DNA of 64,000 bases from Micromonospora_G sp040676775. GTDB lineage: Bacteria > Actinomycetota > Actinomycetes > Mycobacteriales > Micromonosporaceae. Position 1 is the stretch's first letter; each line of letters begins with the position of its first letter. The stretch spans positions 1 through 64,000 of the forward strand of contig NZ_JBFAPP010000020.1 of NCBI RefSeq assembly GCF_040676775.1. The letters run 5' to 3'. The notes beneath the pieces were generated by a model. It was not told the origin of the DNA, ran no database searches, and worked only from the letters and a program-made list of their open reading frames with translations. Positions 53,653 through 62,480 of the stretch are shown here, one piece after another. The translations under genes and the position numbers were made by a program.

Positions 53653-54546
53653 GTGGATGTCGTACGGGCTTGTGAGGCATTTGTTGCTGTCAGCGGGCAC
53701 GGCAGTTTCACCGTCGGCGCGGCCGCGGCCCGGATCCCGCAGTCGGTCGCCAGCCGTCGCATCGCCGCCCTCGAACAGCACTTCGGGGCCAAGCTGTTCG
53801 AGCGGTCGTCGCGCAGCGTCCTGCTCACCCCGTTCGGCCGGGACATGCTGCCGTCGGCGAGGCGGCTGGTCGAACTCGCCGAGACGTTGGAGCACGACGC
53901 CGAGCGGGCGAAGCTTCGGCCGTTCCGGCTGGCCGTACCCATGATCTGCACGGCACGGACGCTCGCCCTTCTGGTCGCCGAGGCCCGACGGCACGACCTG
54001 CATCTCGAACCGCAACCGGCCGGACCGGGGGAGCGCGCGGAACTCGCCCGTGGGCTGGAGGTACGGGCGGCGCTCGTGGCGGTGCCACCGACCGGAAGCA
54101 CCTGGCGGGTGCCGCTCGGCCTCGCCGGCCGCGACGATGCCGGGGCCACCGCCGTCTACCTCGAGACGCTGCGGGCGGGTCGGGCGGACCGGGGAGGGCG
54201 CCGACGACGAGCCTGGATCCAGCCGGAGGACGACGTGCCTCACGTACGCGACCGGCTGACCCGGCTGGCCGACGCGGTCGGCCTGCAACCCGCGCAGGTC
54301 ACGGTGGCGACCGCACTCGTCGACGCGGCGGCACAGGTGCTCGACTCGACCGACCTGCTGCTCTGCTCGCGCGGCCAGGCCGACGAACTCGGGCTGCACT
54401 GGCACCCGATCGGCGAGCTGGACCTGGCACGCGGCTACGACATCGCGGCGGCGTCACGCGAGGAGGCGCACCGGATCCGGGCGCTGCCGCCGGCCGAGAT
54501 CGGGCGGTGCCTCGGTGCGCCGGGCAGCGCCGAGGCACGGGCGTGA
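53653..54546 (+). CDS. LysR-family regulator of beta-lactamase (BlaA-like)
   Basis: A 297-residue LysR-type regulator. The N-terminal winged helix is clear (ACEAFVAVSGHGSFTVGAAAARI, QSVASRRIAALEQHFGAKLFER), followed by a linker helix and a periplasmic-binding-like effector domain. It is divergent from the class A beta-lactamase and its stop overlaps the next gene (GTGA). In Streptomyces cacaoi a LysR-type protein BlaA activates the blaL beta-lactamase gene; gene order and partner here match. The start is GTG at 53653. Confidence 0.92.
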   Translation: MDVVRACEAFVAVSGHGSFTVGAAAARIPQSVASRRIAALEQHFGAKLFERSSRSVLLTPFGRDMLPSARRLVELAETLEHDAERAKLRPFRLAVPMICTARTLALLVAEARRHDLHLEPQPAGPGERAELARGLEVRAALVAVPPTGSTWRVPLGLAGRDDAGATAVYLETLRAGRADRGGRRRRAWIQPEDDVPHVRDRLTRLADAVGLQPAQVTVATALVDAAAQVLDSTDLLLCSRGQADELGLHWHPIGELDLARGYDIAAASREEAHRIRALPPAEIGRCLGAPGSAEARA

Positions 54547-55445
54547 GCGCCGTACGGGTCCTGGCCGAGGCCCGGGAGGCGCTGCGCGACGGCGGCCTGC
54601 GCGGCTCGTTCCTGGTACGCGACCTGGACTCCGGTGACGAACTCGGGCTCGAACCCGACCTGGAGTTCCCGGTGGCGTCGCTGGTGAAGGTGCCGCTCGC
54701 GGTGGCCACGCTGGAGCGGATCCAACGGGGTGAGCTGGACGGGGCGACCCCGGTCCCGGTCGCACCCGGTCGGATCACCACGGCGGGACCGAGTGGGCTG
54801 AGCAAGTTCCGCCACCCGGTCACGGTCGCCGTCGACGACCTGCTCTACCTGAGCACCTCGGTGAGCGACAGTGTGGCCGCCGACGCCCTCTTCGAGCTGA
54901 CCCGACCCGCCGAGGTCACCGCCGAGCTGCGGCGTCTCGGCTTCGACGGCATCACGGTACGTCAGTTCGCCAGCGAACTCACCCGTACGCCGGCCGAGCG
55001 ACTCGGCCCGAACGAAGCCCACCTCGTGCACTCCCTCGCCATCGCGGCGGCGACCCCCGGACACGGTCACCCGGTACCCCAGCTCGACGTCAGCCGCGCC
55101 AACACCGGATCGGCCAGGGCCTTCGTGGAGCTGCTCCAGGGCCTGTGGCGACCCTCGTCCGTGCATCCCGAGACCGCGGCCCGGATCCGTGGACTGATGG
55201 CCGACAACGTGCACCGGCAACGGCTCGCGCCCGACTTCGCCTCCGACGCGTCGTGCTGGTCGTCGAAGACCGGCACCCTGCTCAATCTCCGTCACGAGGT
55301 CGGGGTGGTCGAGCATGCCGACGGAGCGGCGTACGCGGTCGCCGCCCTCACCGAGTCCAGCGTGCCGGCCGTCGTCCAACCCGACGCGGAGGCGTTGATG
55401 GCGCAGGTCGCCCGGACGCTGCGCGACCAGCTCCGGATGTTCTGA
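54543..55445 (+). CDS. BlaB-like serine beta-lactamase-fold regulatory protein
   Basis: A 300-residue protein of the beta-lactamase fold without a signal peptide. It has SLVK with Ser46 and Lys49, SDS at 108-110 instead of SDN, and KTG at 242-244; no clear omega-loop Glu motif was found. This resembles the cytoplasmic BlaB of Streptomyces cacaoi, which has these motifs and is needed for beta-lactamase induction but is not itself a beta-lactamase. The GTG overlaps the LysR stop by 4 bp, so both are made together. Whether it binds penicillins or cell-wall fragments cannot be seen here. Confidence 0.88.
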   Translation: MSAVRVLAEAREALRDGGLRGSFLVRDLDSGDELGLEPDLEFPVASLVKVPLAVATLERIQRGELDGATPVPVAPGRITTAGPSGLSKFRHPVTVAVDDLLYLSTSVSDSVAADALFELTRPAEVTAELRRLGFDGITVRQFASELTRTPAERLGPNEAHLVHSLAIAAATPGHGHPVPQLDVSRANTGSARAFVELLQGLWRPSSVHPETAARIRGLMADNVHRQRLAPDFASDASCWSSKTGTLLNLRHEVGVVEHADGAAYAVAALTESSVPAVVQPDAEALMAQVARTLRDQLRMF

Positions 55446-55531
55446 GCCCTGGATCATGCTGACTACAGTCGGCCCTGCCACAGGAGGCCAGGCACCGACG
55501 CGGCCGGTGGCGGAGGATGGGGAGGACCATG

Positions 55532-55837
55532 ATGGACGAGCCAACCTGGTACGTGGTCGTCGAGGAGAACCTGAGCCACGGTGACAGCCGCAACTGGCGC
55601 GTGTCCGAGGTGAAACCCGCCGGTCCGGACCTGGCGGCAGCGCGGGCGGTGGCGATGACGACAGCCCGACAGCATGTGCCCACGCATCCGATGTCGCCCC
55701 GTCGACGGCAGATCTTCGCCGTCAGCGAGGAGAACCTCCTGGTGATCGTCACCGGCCGAACCACATCCTTCCAGTTCCGGGTCAGCCTCGCCCGGCTGGT
55801 GCACGACGAGCCCGAACGTGTGGTCGCCGCCTGGTAG
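55532..55837 (+). CDS. Small conserved-looking protein, unknown function
   Basis: A 101-residue soluble protein. It begins MDEPTWYVVVEENLSHGDSR and continues with mixed strands and helices (AAARAVAMTTARQHVPTHPM, RRQIFAVSEENLLVIVTGRT), ending in an acidic helix. Small proteins of this pattern are common in actinomycetes without known function. The Met at 55532 is five bases after GGAGGA, better placed than the Met directly before it. Confidence 0.7.
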   Translation: MDEPTWYVVVEENLSHGDSRNWRVSEVKPAGPDLAAARAVAMTTARQHVPTHPMSPRRRQIFAVSEENLLVIVTGRTTSFQFRVSLARLVHDEPERVVAAW

Positions 55838-56239
55838 CACCTGCGAGGGTGGTCGCGCTTTTCCTGGCTGGACGCCGGTGCCGGGTGACCTGCACGGTGT
55901 CGGCAGGTTGGCCCAGATTGATCTCACGCTGAGGATCGTCTCTGTTGCCCGAGCGGATTCGGGCGTGTTGGAATGGCCCATATCGCCGCAGCGCGGGGGC
56001 AACCGCGCTGGGATCGGCCAGCACGGGAGCTTCGTAGCGCCGGCAGCGCGCCGCTTCGGCAGACGCTCGTACGCCGCGTCGCCGGGCCATCGCCAGGACG
56101 ACGGACATCCTGCCGGGCGGGCATGCTCGCCCGCCGTACGTGTCTCCGCGACAGCCGACGCTTTCGACGTCTGACCTACCAGAGGCGTCCGATGCGGTCT
56201 GCCGTCGCTCCCGAACCGGCGACGAGGTGAGAAGCGATC
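55838..56239. other. Intergenic region without a convincing gene
   Basis: In 402 bp several overlapping ORFs exist on both strands, none with a ribosome site, a recognised domain and coding-like third positions together. No strong hairpin or repeat seen. It holds the promoter of the gene at 56240. Confidence 0.5.
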
Positions 56240-56818
56240 ATGTTTTTCTGGGAAAGTTTCGCGGGGTGGTACCGAAACCGCCTGGTGTGGGTGGCGGTGA
56301 TCCTGCTGGTGGTGTCGGCCGGCGTTTTCGTGCTGGTGAACCGGGCCGGCCGGGAGGCGGAGCCGGCGGAGCTGCGAGGGCAGATCATGACCCGGATGCG
56401 TACCACGCTCGAACAGGCGGACCCGGGGCAGCACAACCACGCCGGACACGGCGTGCAGCAGGTGGCCACCGAGGAGAAGGCGGCGGTGATCTGCGGGGTT
56501 CGCGTCTACGGCTACGAGCCGGCCGAGGTGACCGCGCTGGCCGACGTACGGACGGTCTACGGCTTCCATCTCTGCGGTGTCGCCGAGCAGAACCGCCCCT
56601 GGGACGTGGCGGTCAAGCTGGCCGGCCCGTTGATCATGGACATGTCGGCCGAGCCTCCGGGCATCCAGGTGGTCGAGGCGACCGCCGACGTCATGTTCGT
56701 CGACCGGCTGCGGGACATGTTCCCGGACAGGTACGCGGAGCTGGCACTCAAGGAGGCGCTGGCCGATTCGGAGATGGCCGATCTGCGCCGCCGGTACGAC
56801 GCCGCCGCCGGAGTCTGA
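56240..56818 (+). CDS. Membrane-anchored protein of unknown function
   Basis: A 192-residue protein with one N-terminal membrane helix (LVWVAVILLVVSAGVFVLV, residues about 15-33) and an extracytoplasmic remainder with a His-rich stretch (DPGQHNHAGHGVQQ) and two Cys (VICGVRV, HLCGVAE). No family recognised. It stands before the LPMO gene but is separated by a 122-bp region with its own operator. Start ATG 56240. Confidence 0.7.
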   Translation: MFFWESFAGWYRNRLVWVAVILLVVSAGVFVLVNRAGREAEPAELRGQIMTRMRTTLEQADPGQHNHAGHGVQQVATEEKAAVICGVRVYGYEPAEVTALADVRTVYGFHLCGVAEQNRPWDVAVKLAGPLIMDMSAEPPGIQVVEATADVMFVDRLRDMFPDRYAELALKEALADSEMADLRRRYDAAAGV

Positions 56819-56891
56819 CCGTGCTCGGCGTCGGGTCGGGTCCATAAATAGATCGACATTGATATTTAAGTTCATAGATGTAATAGTTGGC

Positions 56892-56905
56892 TGGGAGCGT
56901 TCCCA
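56892..56905. promoter_or_regulatory. CebR-like operator upstream of LPMO gene
   Basis: TGGGAGCGTTCCCA differs by one base from the perfect 14-bp CebR box (TGGGAGCGCTCCCA) known from Streptomyces cellulose/cello-oligosaccharide control. It lies 35 bp before the LPMO start. The regulator itself is not in the window. Confidence 0.75.
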
Positions 56906-56940
56906 TCGAGATCTCTGCATCGAGGAACGGAGGATGAACA

Positions 56941-57621
56941 GTGCGTTCACACAAGTCCGATCAATCCAGCGGACGATCCCGGCCAGCCGCCCGTCAGTCC
57001 CTCCGGGCGCTCGTCCTGCTGCTCGCCATGGTGGTCGGTACGCTGCCCTGGGCCGGCGCGGCCCAGGCTCACGGCACCATCGTCAACCCGGCAAGTCGCG
57101 CCTACCAGTGCTGGAAGACCTGGGGCAGCCAACACACGAACCCGGCAATGCAGCAACAAGACCCCATGTGCTGGCGGGCGTTCCAGGCCAATCCCGACAC
57201 CATGTGGAACTGGATGAGCGCGCTTCGGGACGGCCTCGCCGGGCAGTACCAGGCCCGTACCCCGGACGGACAGCTGTGCAGCAACGCCCTCTCCAGGAAC
57301 GACACCCTGAACCAGCCCGGAGCATGGAAGTCGACCACCGTCGGCCGCAGCTTCACGGTTCAGATGTACGACCAGGCCAGCCACGGCGCCGACTACTTCC
57401 GGGTCTACGTCACCAAGCAGGGGTTCAACCCCAGCACCCAGAGCGTCGGGTGGGGCAACCTGGACCTGATCACCACGACCGGACGGTACGCGCCAGCGCA
57501 GAACATCTCGTTCAACGTCTCGGTCTCCGGACGTACCGGTAACCACGTCCTGTTCGTGATCTGGAAGGCGTCGCACATGGACCAGACCTACATGTGGTGC
57601 AGCGACATCAACATCGTCTGA
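56941..57621 (+). CDS. AA10 lytic polysaccharide monooxygenase
   Basis: A 226-residue secreted copper enzyme. A signal peptide of 43 residues ends at AQA and exposes His44, the N-terminal His of the copper brace (HGTIVNPASRAYQCW). His148 in ASHGADYFRVYVTK is the second copper ligand. Four or more Cys are placed as in the family. It oxidatively cuts chitin or cellulose chains; no binding module is attached. The GTG at 56941 has GGAGGA upstream. A CebR-like box and a terminator flank it, which makes it a self-contained regulated unit and points to cellulose as a likely cue. Confidence 0.95.
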   Translation: MRSHKSDQSSGRSRPAARQSLRALVLLLAMVVGTLPWAGAAQAHGTIVNPASRAYQCWKTWGSQHTNPAMQQQDPMCWRAFQANPDTMWNWMSALRDGLAGQYQARTPDGQLCSNALSRNDTLNQPGAWKSTTVGRSFTVQMYDQASHGADYFRVYVTKQGFNPSTQSVGWGNLDLITTTGRYAPAQNISFNVSVSGRTGNHVLFVIWKASHMDQTYMWCSDINIV

Positions 57622-58070
57622 TCGGCAGGCCGACAACCGAGGTACCAATCCGGCCCAGGGCGTTGGCGTCCTGGGCCGGATTGTCCTTCGGTGCCGGTAA
57701 GCCGCCAACGTGGCGTCGCTCGAACTCCACCCGCACCCGTTGTGCGGTCCGGGGCGCTACCCCAGGCCGTCGCGCAGATCCGCTTGGTATCGGCCGGGGT
57801 CTGGCCCACGACCTCGGTGAACGCCTCGATGCAGCTCGAAGGGTCGGACCACCCGCACTCCACCGCGGTGTCGGTGACGGACCGGCCATTGGCGAGATGG
57901 ACCAGTCCGTGGTGGATGCGCAGGATGGTGCGCCAGCGCTGGAAGCCCATCCCCAGCTCGGTGTGGAACAGGCGGCTCCGCGTGCGTTCGCTCGTACCGG
58001 CGGCTCGTCCTAGTTCCGCCAGGGTCGCGTTCCGGCCAGGATTTGCGTGCAGGAGGTCGGTGACGATCGA
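57588..58070 (-). pseudogene. Remnant of an AraC-family regulator (C-terminal HTH only)
   Basis: The minus-strand frame from 58070 encodes the two helix-turn-helices of an AraC/XylS regulator (ATLAELGRAAGTSERTRSRL, then SVTDTAVECGWSDPSSCIEA and FTEVVGQTPADTKR). An in-frame TGA at 58071-58073 and the start of the TAXI gene remove the N-terminal sensor half. Past the HTH the frame runs on without a natural end into the LPMO terminator and 3-prime end. No good start codon exists for the short form. Confidence 0.75.
57647..57682 (+). terminator. Terminator after the LPMO gene
   Basis: A perfect 13-bp stem, AATCCGGCCCAGG (57647-57659) with CCTGGGCCGGATT (57670-57682), with a 10-nt loop lies 25 bp after the stop and is followed by GTCCTT. 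Confidence 0.85.
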
Positions 58071-58114
58071 TCAGGCGTGATGTCGGCGGCGACCGACGTC
58101 CGTATCATCACGGC

Positions 58115-59074
58115 ATGGGGCTGAACCTCAAGCCACGGATCAGCCGGAGGGCGATGCTCCTTGCCGCCGGAGGGCTGCTCGTCGGTTGCTCCGAGCAGCC
58201 CGAGATCGACGAGGTCCACCTGCGACTGGCCACCGGGCCGGCGGGGGCGGTCTACCGGCGCATCGGCGGTGCGCTGGCCGAACAAATCTCCGAGCATGTG
58301 CCGGGCGCCACGGTAACCACAGTGCCGAGCGGGGCGTCCACCGACAACATCCGGATGCTGCGGGCCGGCGAGGTGCACCTCGGACTGACGAGCCTGGACG
58401 CACTGATCACGACCGACGGCAGTGCGCCCGAGGGGCTCGCGGCGATATGCCGGCTCTACGACAGTCACCTGCACCTCGTGGTGATGGCCAGTTCGGCGAT
58501 CGACGAGTTCCGGGACCTCGACGGCAAACGCATCTCCCTCGGCGCCCGCGACTCGGGCACCGAGTTCACGTCGCTGCGGGTCCTGGAACTTGGCCCGGTG
58601 AAGGCCGACGGTCGGTTCCTCAGCCAGGCCGAATCGGCGGCATCACTGCGCGACGGCGAGATCGACGCGATGTTCTCGCTGACCGGCGTCCCGACACCCG
58701 CCATCACGGAGTTGGCGCAGCGGCACCCCATCCGGCTGATCCCGCTGGACGCACAGGCAGACGCGCTTTTCACGGCGTACCCGGGCCCCTACGCCCCGGC
58801 CACGATTCCCGCGACCGCCTACGCCGACGTCCCGGCCACCCGGACCGTCGCCGTACCGAACGTGCTTCTTGCGCGCAACGACCTGCCCGACGACCTGGTC
58901 TACGCCATCACCGACACGATCTTCACGCATGCCGGGACGATCGCTTCCGAAAGCCGCGACGTCGCCGAGGCCGTACCCGAGGCGTGGCGGATCAACGTAC
59001 GTACCGGAATCTCCACCGCGTCGATCCCGCTCCACCCGGGCTCGGCCGCCTGGTTCCGCGACCAGAAGCGCTGA
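58115..59074 (+). CDS. TAXI-family (TRAP-type) solute-binding lipoprotein, orphan
   Basis: A 319-residue binding protein of the TAXI family, which serves TRAP transporters. The leader has SRRAMLL and ends LLVGC (Cys25), so it is a lipoprotein, perhaps exported by Tat. The mature part shows the family start LATGPAGAVYRRIGGALAEQ and GARDSGTEFTSLRVLE. No TRAP membrane subunit follows. It is convergent with a sensor kinase gene 35 bp away. It may act as a sensor partner of that kinase rather than as a transporter subunit; this is inference from context. Confidence 0.9.
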   Translation: MGLNLKPRISRRAMLLAAGGLLVGCSEQPEIDEVHLRLATGPAGAVYRRIGGALAEQISEHVPGATVTTVPSGASTDNIRMLRAGEVHLGLTSLDALITTDGSAPEGLAAICRLYDSHLHLVVMASSAIDEFRDLDGKRISLGARDSGTEFTSLRVLELGPVKADGRFLSQAESAASLRDGEIDAMFSLTGVPTPAITELAQRHPIRLIPLDAQADALFTAYPGPYAPATIPATAYADVPATRTVAVPNVLLARNDLPDDLVYAITDTIFTHAGTIASESRDVAEAVPEAWRINVRTGISTASIPLHPGSAAWFRDQKR

Positions 59075-59109
59075 CCGAGACAGCGACAGGCCGGCAACGC
59101 GGCCGGGTC

Positions 59110-60591
59110 TCAGCTCGGCGATCGAGCCGGGGCAGCGGACGACGACGCGACCCGCGGTACGACCGGTAACGCGATCACCGCGGCGAATCCGTGCCCGGAC
59201 CCGTCCGGACGCGGTAAGCCCTCCTCCAGCCGCAACTCGCCCCCGGCCCCACCGACCAGGTCGGCGCAGATCGCCAGCCCCAGGCCGGTCCCGGAGACGT
59301 TCTGGTGCCGAGGCGACCGCCAGAACCGCCGTAGTGCCTGCTCCCACTCGGAGGCGTCGATCCCCTGGCCATCGTCACGGACAGTGATCGTGACCACTCC
59401 TCCGACCTCGGCGCCGTGGCCGTTTCCAGCACCCGCACCACCGGGGACGACTCGGGCGTTCACCTCCACCACCCGCGCGTTCGACAGCCGTAACGCGTTG
59501 CTGATCAGTTCGTCCAGAATGCTGCCCAGTCCGCCCGGCGGCTCCAGCAGCCGCAGCCCCGGGGGCACGTCGACCGCCAGGGTCTGCCCCGCGGTCGCCG
59601 TCAACGCCCGCCACCGGTCCACCCGGGTCGTCAGCACCTCGTCGAGATCCACCGGTGACGCCGTCCGCAGGCTCTCCATACGCGCACTGGCCTGCAGCGA
59701 GTTCAGCATCCGCTGCATCGCCTTCAGCTCCTCGACGGCGACCTCGTACATCTGCCGCCCGTCGCCCTCCGGCCGCAGGTGCAGTTCGAGGCTCTCCACC
59801 GCGAGCCGAAGGCTGGTCAACGGGTTGCGCAACTGGTGCGACGCGTCGGACACGAATGCCCGCTGCCGCTGCACCGCGTTCTCGACGGCGTCCATCATGG
59901 TGTTGAACGACTCCGTCAGCCGCCGCAGCTCCACCGGGCCGGCCTCCGCGTCGACACGGATCGTCAGGTCGCCCTCGGAGATCCGCGAGGTCGCCGCGTC
60001 CAGCTTCCGTACCGGCCGCAGCACCCACGCCGAAACCGGCCAGGCGACGACCACCAGTGCGATCAGCGGCAACAGCCCGAGCCCGGCCAGCCGGGCCCAG
60101 CGTACGAGGATGCGATCGCGCGTCTTCGACAGGTCGGAGATCGTCACGACGGCACCGACGACCTCGCTGTCCCGGCCCACCGGCTCGGCTACGACGAGGG
60201 CGGAGTCGTCCCACGGTGCCCATTTCCCGGACGGTTCGGATCGGGCCCCGGCCAGCGCCGCGGTGACGATCCGGGGCAACGCCGGCTCGGCGTGCGCCGC
60301 CTGCTGGTACGCGGCGGCCGGTCCGAGCAGCACCTTGCCCGACGTGTCGATCAGTGCGACCGGAATGCCGTACAGCCTGTGGTAGCGCGCCAGCTCCTGG
60401 TGGAGCGCCTCGGTGCGTCCGCTCGACAGCGCGGTCTCGGCCAGCGACGCGAACCGGCCGACGTCGCCCAGCCGGTCGACGTACGTCTCCTGCATCTCCC
60501 GCTCGGCGACGGTGACGCTGAGCGGCGCACCGAGCGCCGTGACGAGCAGCACCGCGAGGGGCACGAGGACGGCGAGCAGGCGACGGTGCAC
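59110..60591 (-). CDS. Sensor histidine kinase (TctE-like)
   Basis: A 493-residue kinase. TM1 is at about 5-27 and an extracytoplasmic sensor domain at about 28-163. TM2 is at about 167-190, followed by HAMP (RPVRKLDAATSRISEGDL). The phospho-acceptor box is SDASHQLRNPLTSL with His252. An ATPase domain with N box (DELISNALRL), DDGQGI and GTGLGLAI follows. The GTG start lies six bases after the stop of the response regulator gene, so the two form an operon. It probably senses a ligand that is imported by the neighbouring Tct system. Confidence 0.93.
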   Translation of the reverse strand: MHRRLLAVLVPLAVLLVTALGAPLSVTVAEREMQETYVDRLGDVGRFASLAETALSSGRTEALHQELARYHRLYGIPVALIDTSGKVLLGPAAAYQQAAHAEPALPRIVTAALAGARSEPSGKWAPWDDSALVVAEPVGRDSEVVGAVVTISDLSKTRDRILVRWARLAGLGLLPLIALVVVAWPVSAWVLRPVRKLDAATSRISEGDLTIRVDAEAGPVELRRLTESFNTMMDAVENAVQRQRAFVSDASHQLRNPLTSLRLAVESLELHLRPEGDGRQMYEVAVEELKAMQRMLNSLQASARMESLRTASPVDLDEVLTTRVDRWRALTATAGQTLAVDVPPGLRLLEPPGGLGSILDELISNALRLSNARVVEVNARVVPGGAGAGNGHGAEVGGVVTITVRDDGQGIDASEWEQALRRFWRSPRHQNVSGTGLGLAICADLVGGAGGELRLEEGLPRPDGSGHGFAAVIALPVVPRVASSSAAPARSPS

Positions 60592-60597
60592 GGCGCG

Positions 60598-61281
60598 TCA
60601 GCCGATCAGCTCCGGCTGGTCGGCCAGGAGCCGATAGCCGACCCCGTGGATCGTACGGATGAGCACCGCCAGCCCGAGCTTGTGCCGCAACGCCGCGATG
60701 TGGGTGTCCAGGGTGCGACTCGAGGACTCCCAGGTCGCGCCCCAGATCTGGTCGAGGATGACCTCCCGGCTCACCACGTTCGGCGCCCGGCGGGCCAGCA
60801 GCAGGAGCAGGTCGAACTCCTTGCGGGTCAGCGTCACGGGTGTGCCGTCGACGGTGACCTCGCGGGTGCCGACGCCGATCCGCATCGGGCCGAGGACGAG
60901 CGGCCCGTCCGGGTGGCTCAGCGCACGAGCCACCCGGGTACGCCGCAGCACGGCGTCGATCCGGGCCAGCAACTCCGGGATGCCGAACGGTTTCACGATG
61001 TAGTCGTCGGCGCCGGCGCGCAAGCCACGGACCCGCTCGTGCTCCTCCGACCGTGCTGTCACGGCGATGACGGCGGTCTCCGGACGGTCGCGCAGCTTGC
61101 GGATCACGTCGAGTCCGTCGCCGTCGGGCAGACCGAGGTCGACGAGGACCACGTCGGATGGGGCGGCATGCGCTGCCTCCGCGGCGGTGGCGATGCGGTG
61201 GACCTCGAAGCCCGCCTGGGCAAGGACGGTCACCAGACCCCGCGCCACGCGGTCGTCATCTTCGATGACGGTGATCCGCAT
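60598..61281 (-). CDS. OmpR-family response regulator (TctD-like)
   Basis: A 227-residue regulator. The receiver domain has the acidic pocket EDD at 7-9, phospho-acceptor Asp48 (LVDLGLPDGDG) and Lys near 98 (VKPFG). The C-terminal winged helix (about 130-222) is of the OmpR type (LTRKEFDLLLLLARR, RTLDTHIAALRHKL). It is first in an operon with the kinase and divergent from the tctCBA genes, like TctD/TctE of Salmonella, which control tricarboxylate uptake. Two direct repeats in the region between are its likely target. Confidence 0.93.
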   Translation of the reverse strand: MRITVIEDDDRVARGLVTVLAQAGFEVHRIATAAEAAHAAPSDVVLVDLGLPDGDGLDVIRKLRDRPETAVIAVTARSEEHERVRGLRAGADDYIVKPFGIPELLARIDAVLRRTRVARALSHPDGPLVLGPMRIGVGTREVTVDGTPVTLTRKEFDLLLLLARRAPNVVSREVILDQIWGATWESSSRTLDTHIAALRHKLGLAVLIRTIHGVGYRLLADQPELIG

Positions 61282-61330
61282 ACCCGCGAATTGTACGCCT
61301 CGGATCGACGCTCGTGTCAGCCCTGACTTC

Positions 61331-61377
61331 TTTGGATTCCTCTGACATGCGGAGCATTCCTTGGGATTTCTCTGACA
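61331..61377 (+). promoter_or_regulatory. Pair of 17-bp direct repeats, probable response-regulator sites
   Basis: TTTGGATTCCTCTGACA (61331-61347) and TTGGGATTTCTCTGACA (61361-61377) match at 15 of 17 positions and are exactly 30 bp apart, about three helical turns. They lie in the 175-bp region between the response regulator and tctC. OmpR-type regulators bind such direct repeats. Confidence 0.7.
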
Positions 61378-61456
61378 CCATCGGCGTCCCTACCAGCCGA
61401 GACTGGGTCCGCGCACTCGCCGACGAATGCGCCTGCGCTGACGAGGAGGGCGCGAT

Positions 61457-62479
61457 ATGGAAACGACCGACAGGTACCGGGTCGCCACGCGGATGATCGC
61501 CGCGATCGGCCTCGTTTCGCTCGTCGCCGCCTGTTCCGGCGACGGAGGCGCGACCGGCGGAGGCGGCGCCAGCGGTTACCCGGACGAGAACATCACGTTC
61601 GTCGTGCCGTTCAGCGCGGGCGGTCCGACAGACACGGTCACCCGCATGATCGCCGAGCCGATGGCCGCGAAGCTCGGTGCCAAGATCGTTGTCCAGAACG
61701 TCGAGGGCGCCGGCGGTACGGTCGGCGCCGGCGAGGTCGCGCGGGCCGAACCGGACGGCTACACCGTGCTCATGCACCACATCGGTATGTCGACGGCGCC
61801 CGCCCTGTACAAGAACCTGGGCTACCAGCCGCTGGAGGACTTCGAGACGATCGGGCTGGTCACCGAGGTGCCGATGACGGTCGTCGCCCGGAAGGACTTC
61901 CCGCCCGCGACGCTGCCGGACCTCGTGACCCACGTGAAGGCGAATGCCAACAAGGTCACGCTGGCCAACGCCGGTATCGGTGCCGCGTCCCATCTGTGCG
62001 GCCTGCTGTTCCAGAGCGCCACCGGGGTCAAGCTCCAGGAGGTCCCGTACCAGGGCACCGGCCCGGCGCTGACCGACCTCGTCGGCGGCCAGGTCGACTT
62101 CATGTGCGACCAGACGACCAACACCAGCGGCCAGATCTCCGCGGGCGAGGTGAAGGCGTACGCGGTGACCACGCCGGAGCGGGTGAGGAGCCTGCCCGAC
62201 CTGCCCACCACGGCCGAGGCCGGGCTGCCCCAGCTCCAGGTCAGCGTGTGGCACGGTCTCTACGTCCCGGCCGACACGCCGCAGGAGGTCGTACAGAAGC
62301 TGTCCGAGGCGCTGAAGGTGGCACTGGCCGATCAAGCGGTGATCGACCAGATGGCCAAGCTCGGCACCGCGCCGGTCCCGGCCGAGGCCGCGACCCCGCA
62401 GGCGCACCGGACCAAGCTCGAGGAGCAGCTCGGCACCTGGGCGAAGGTGATCGCCGACGCCGGGGTCAAGGCCTCCTGA
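61457..62479 (+). CDS. tctC: Tripartite tricarboxylate transporter substrate-binding lipoprotein
   Basis: A 340-residue binding protein of the Bug/TctC family with a lipobox (SLVAAC, Cys26) and a Gly-rich linker. The mature domain shows the family landmarks ITFVVPFSAGGPTDTVTRMIAEPM, NVEGAGGTVGAGEVARAEPDGYT and VPYQGTGPALTDLVGGQVDFM. These proteins capture carboxylates such as citrate for the TctAB membrane complex. It is the first gene of the tctC-tctB-tctA operon; tctB starts two bases after its stop. Confidence 0.95.
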   Translation: METTDRYRVATRMIAAIGLVSLVAACSGDGGATGGGGASGYPDENITFVVPFSAGGPTDTVTRMIAEPMAAKLGAKIVVQNVEGAGGTVGAGEVARAEPDGYTVLMHHIGMSTAPALYKNLGYQPLEDFETIGLVTEVPMTVVARKDFPPATLPDLVTHVKANANKVTLANAGIGAASHLCGLLFQSATGVKLQEVPYQGTGPALTDLVGGQVDFMCDQTTNTSGQISAGEVKAYAVTTPERVRSLPDLPTTAEAGLPQLQVSVWHGLYVPADTPQEVVQKLSEALKVALADQAVIDQMAKLGTAPVPAEAATPQAHRTKLEEQLGTWAKVIADAGVKAS

Positions 62480-62480
62480 G

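Noticed and set aside
59779..61326. 515-codon plus-strand open frame opposite the two-component genes
   Set aside because: The minus strand has complete kinase and response-regulator motifs in this span.
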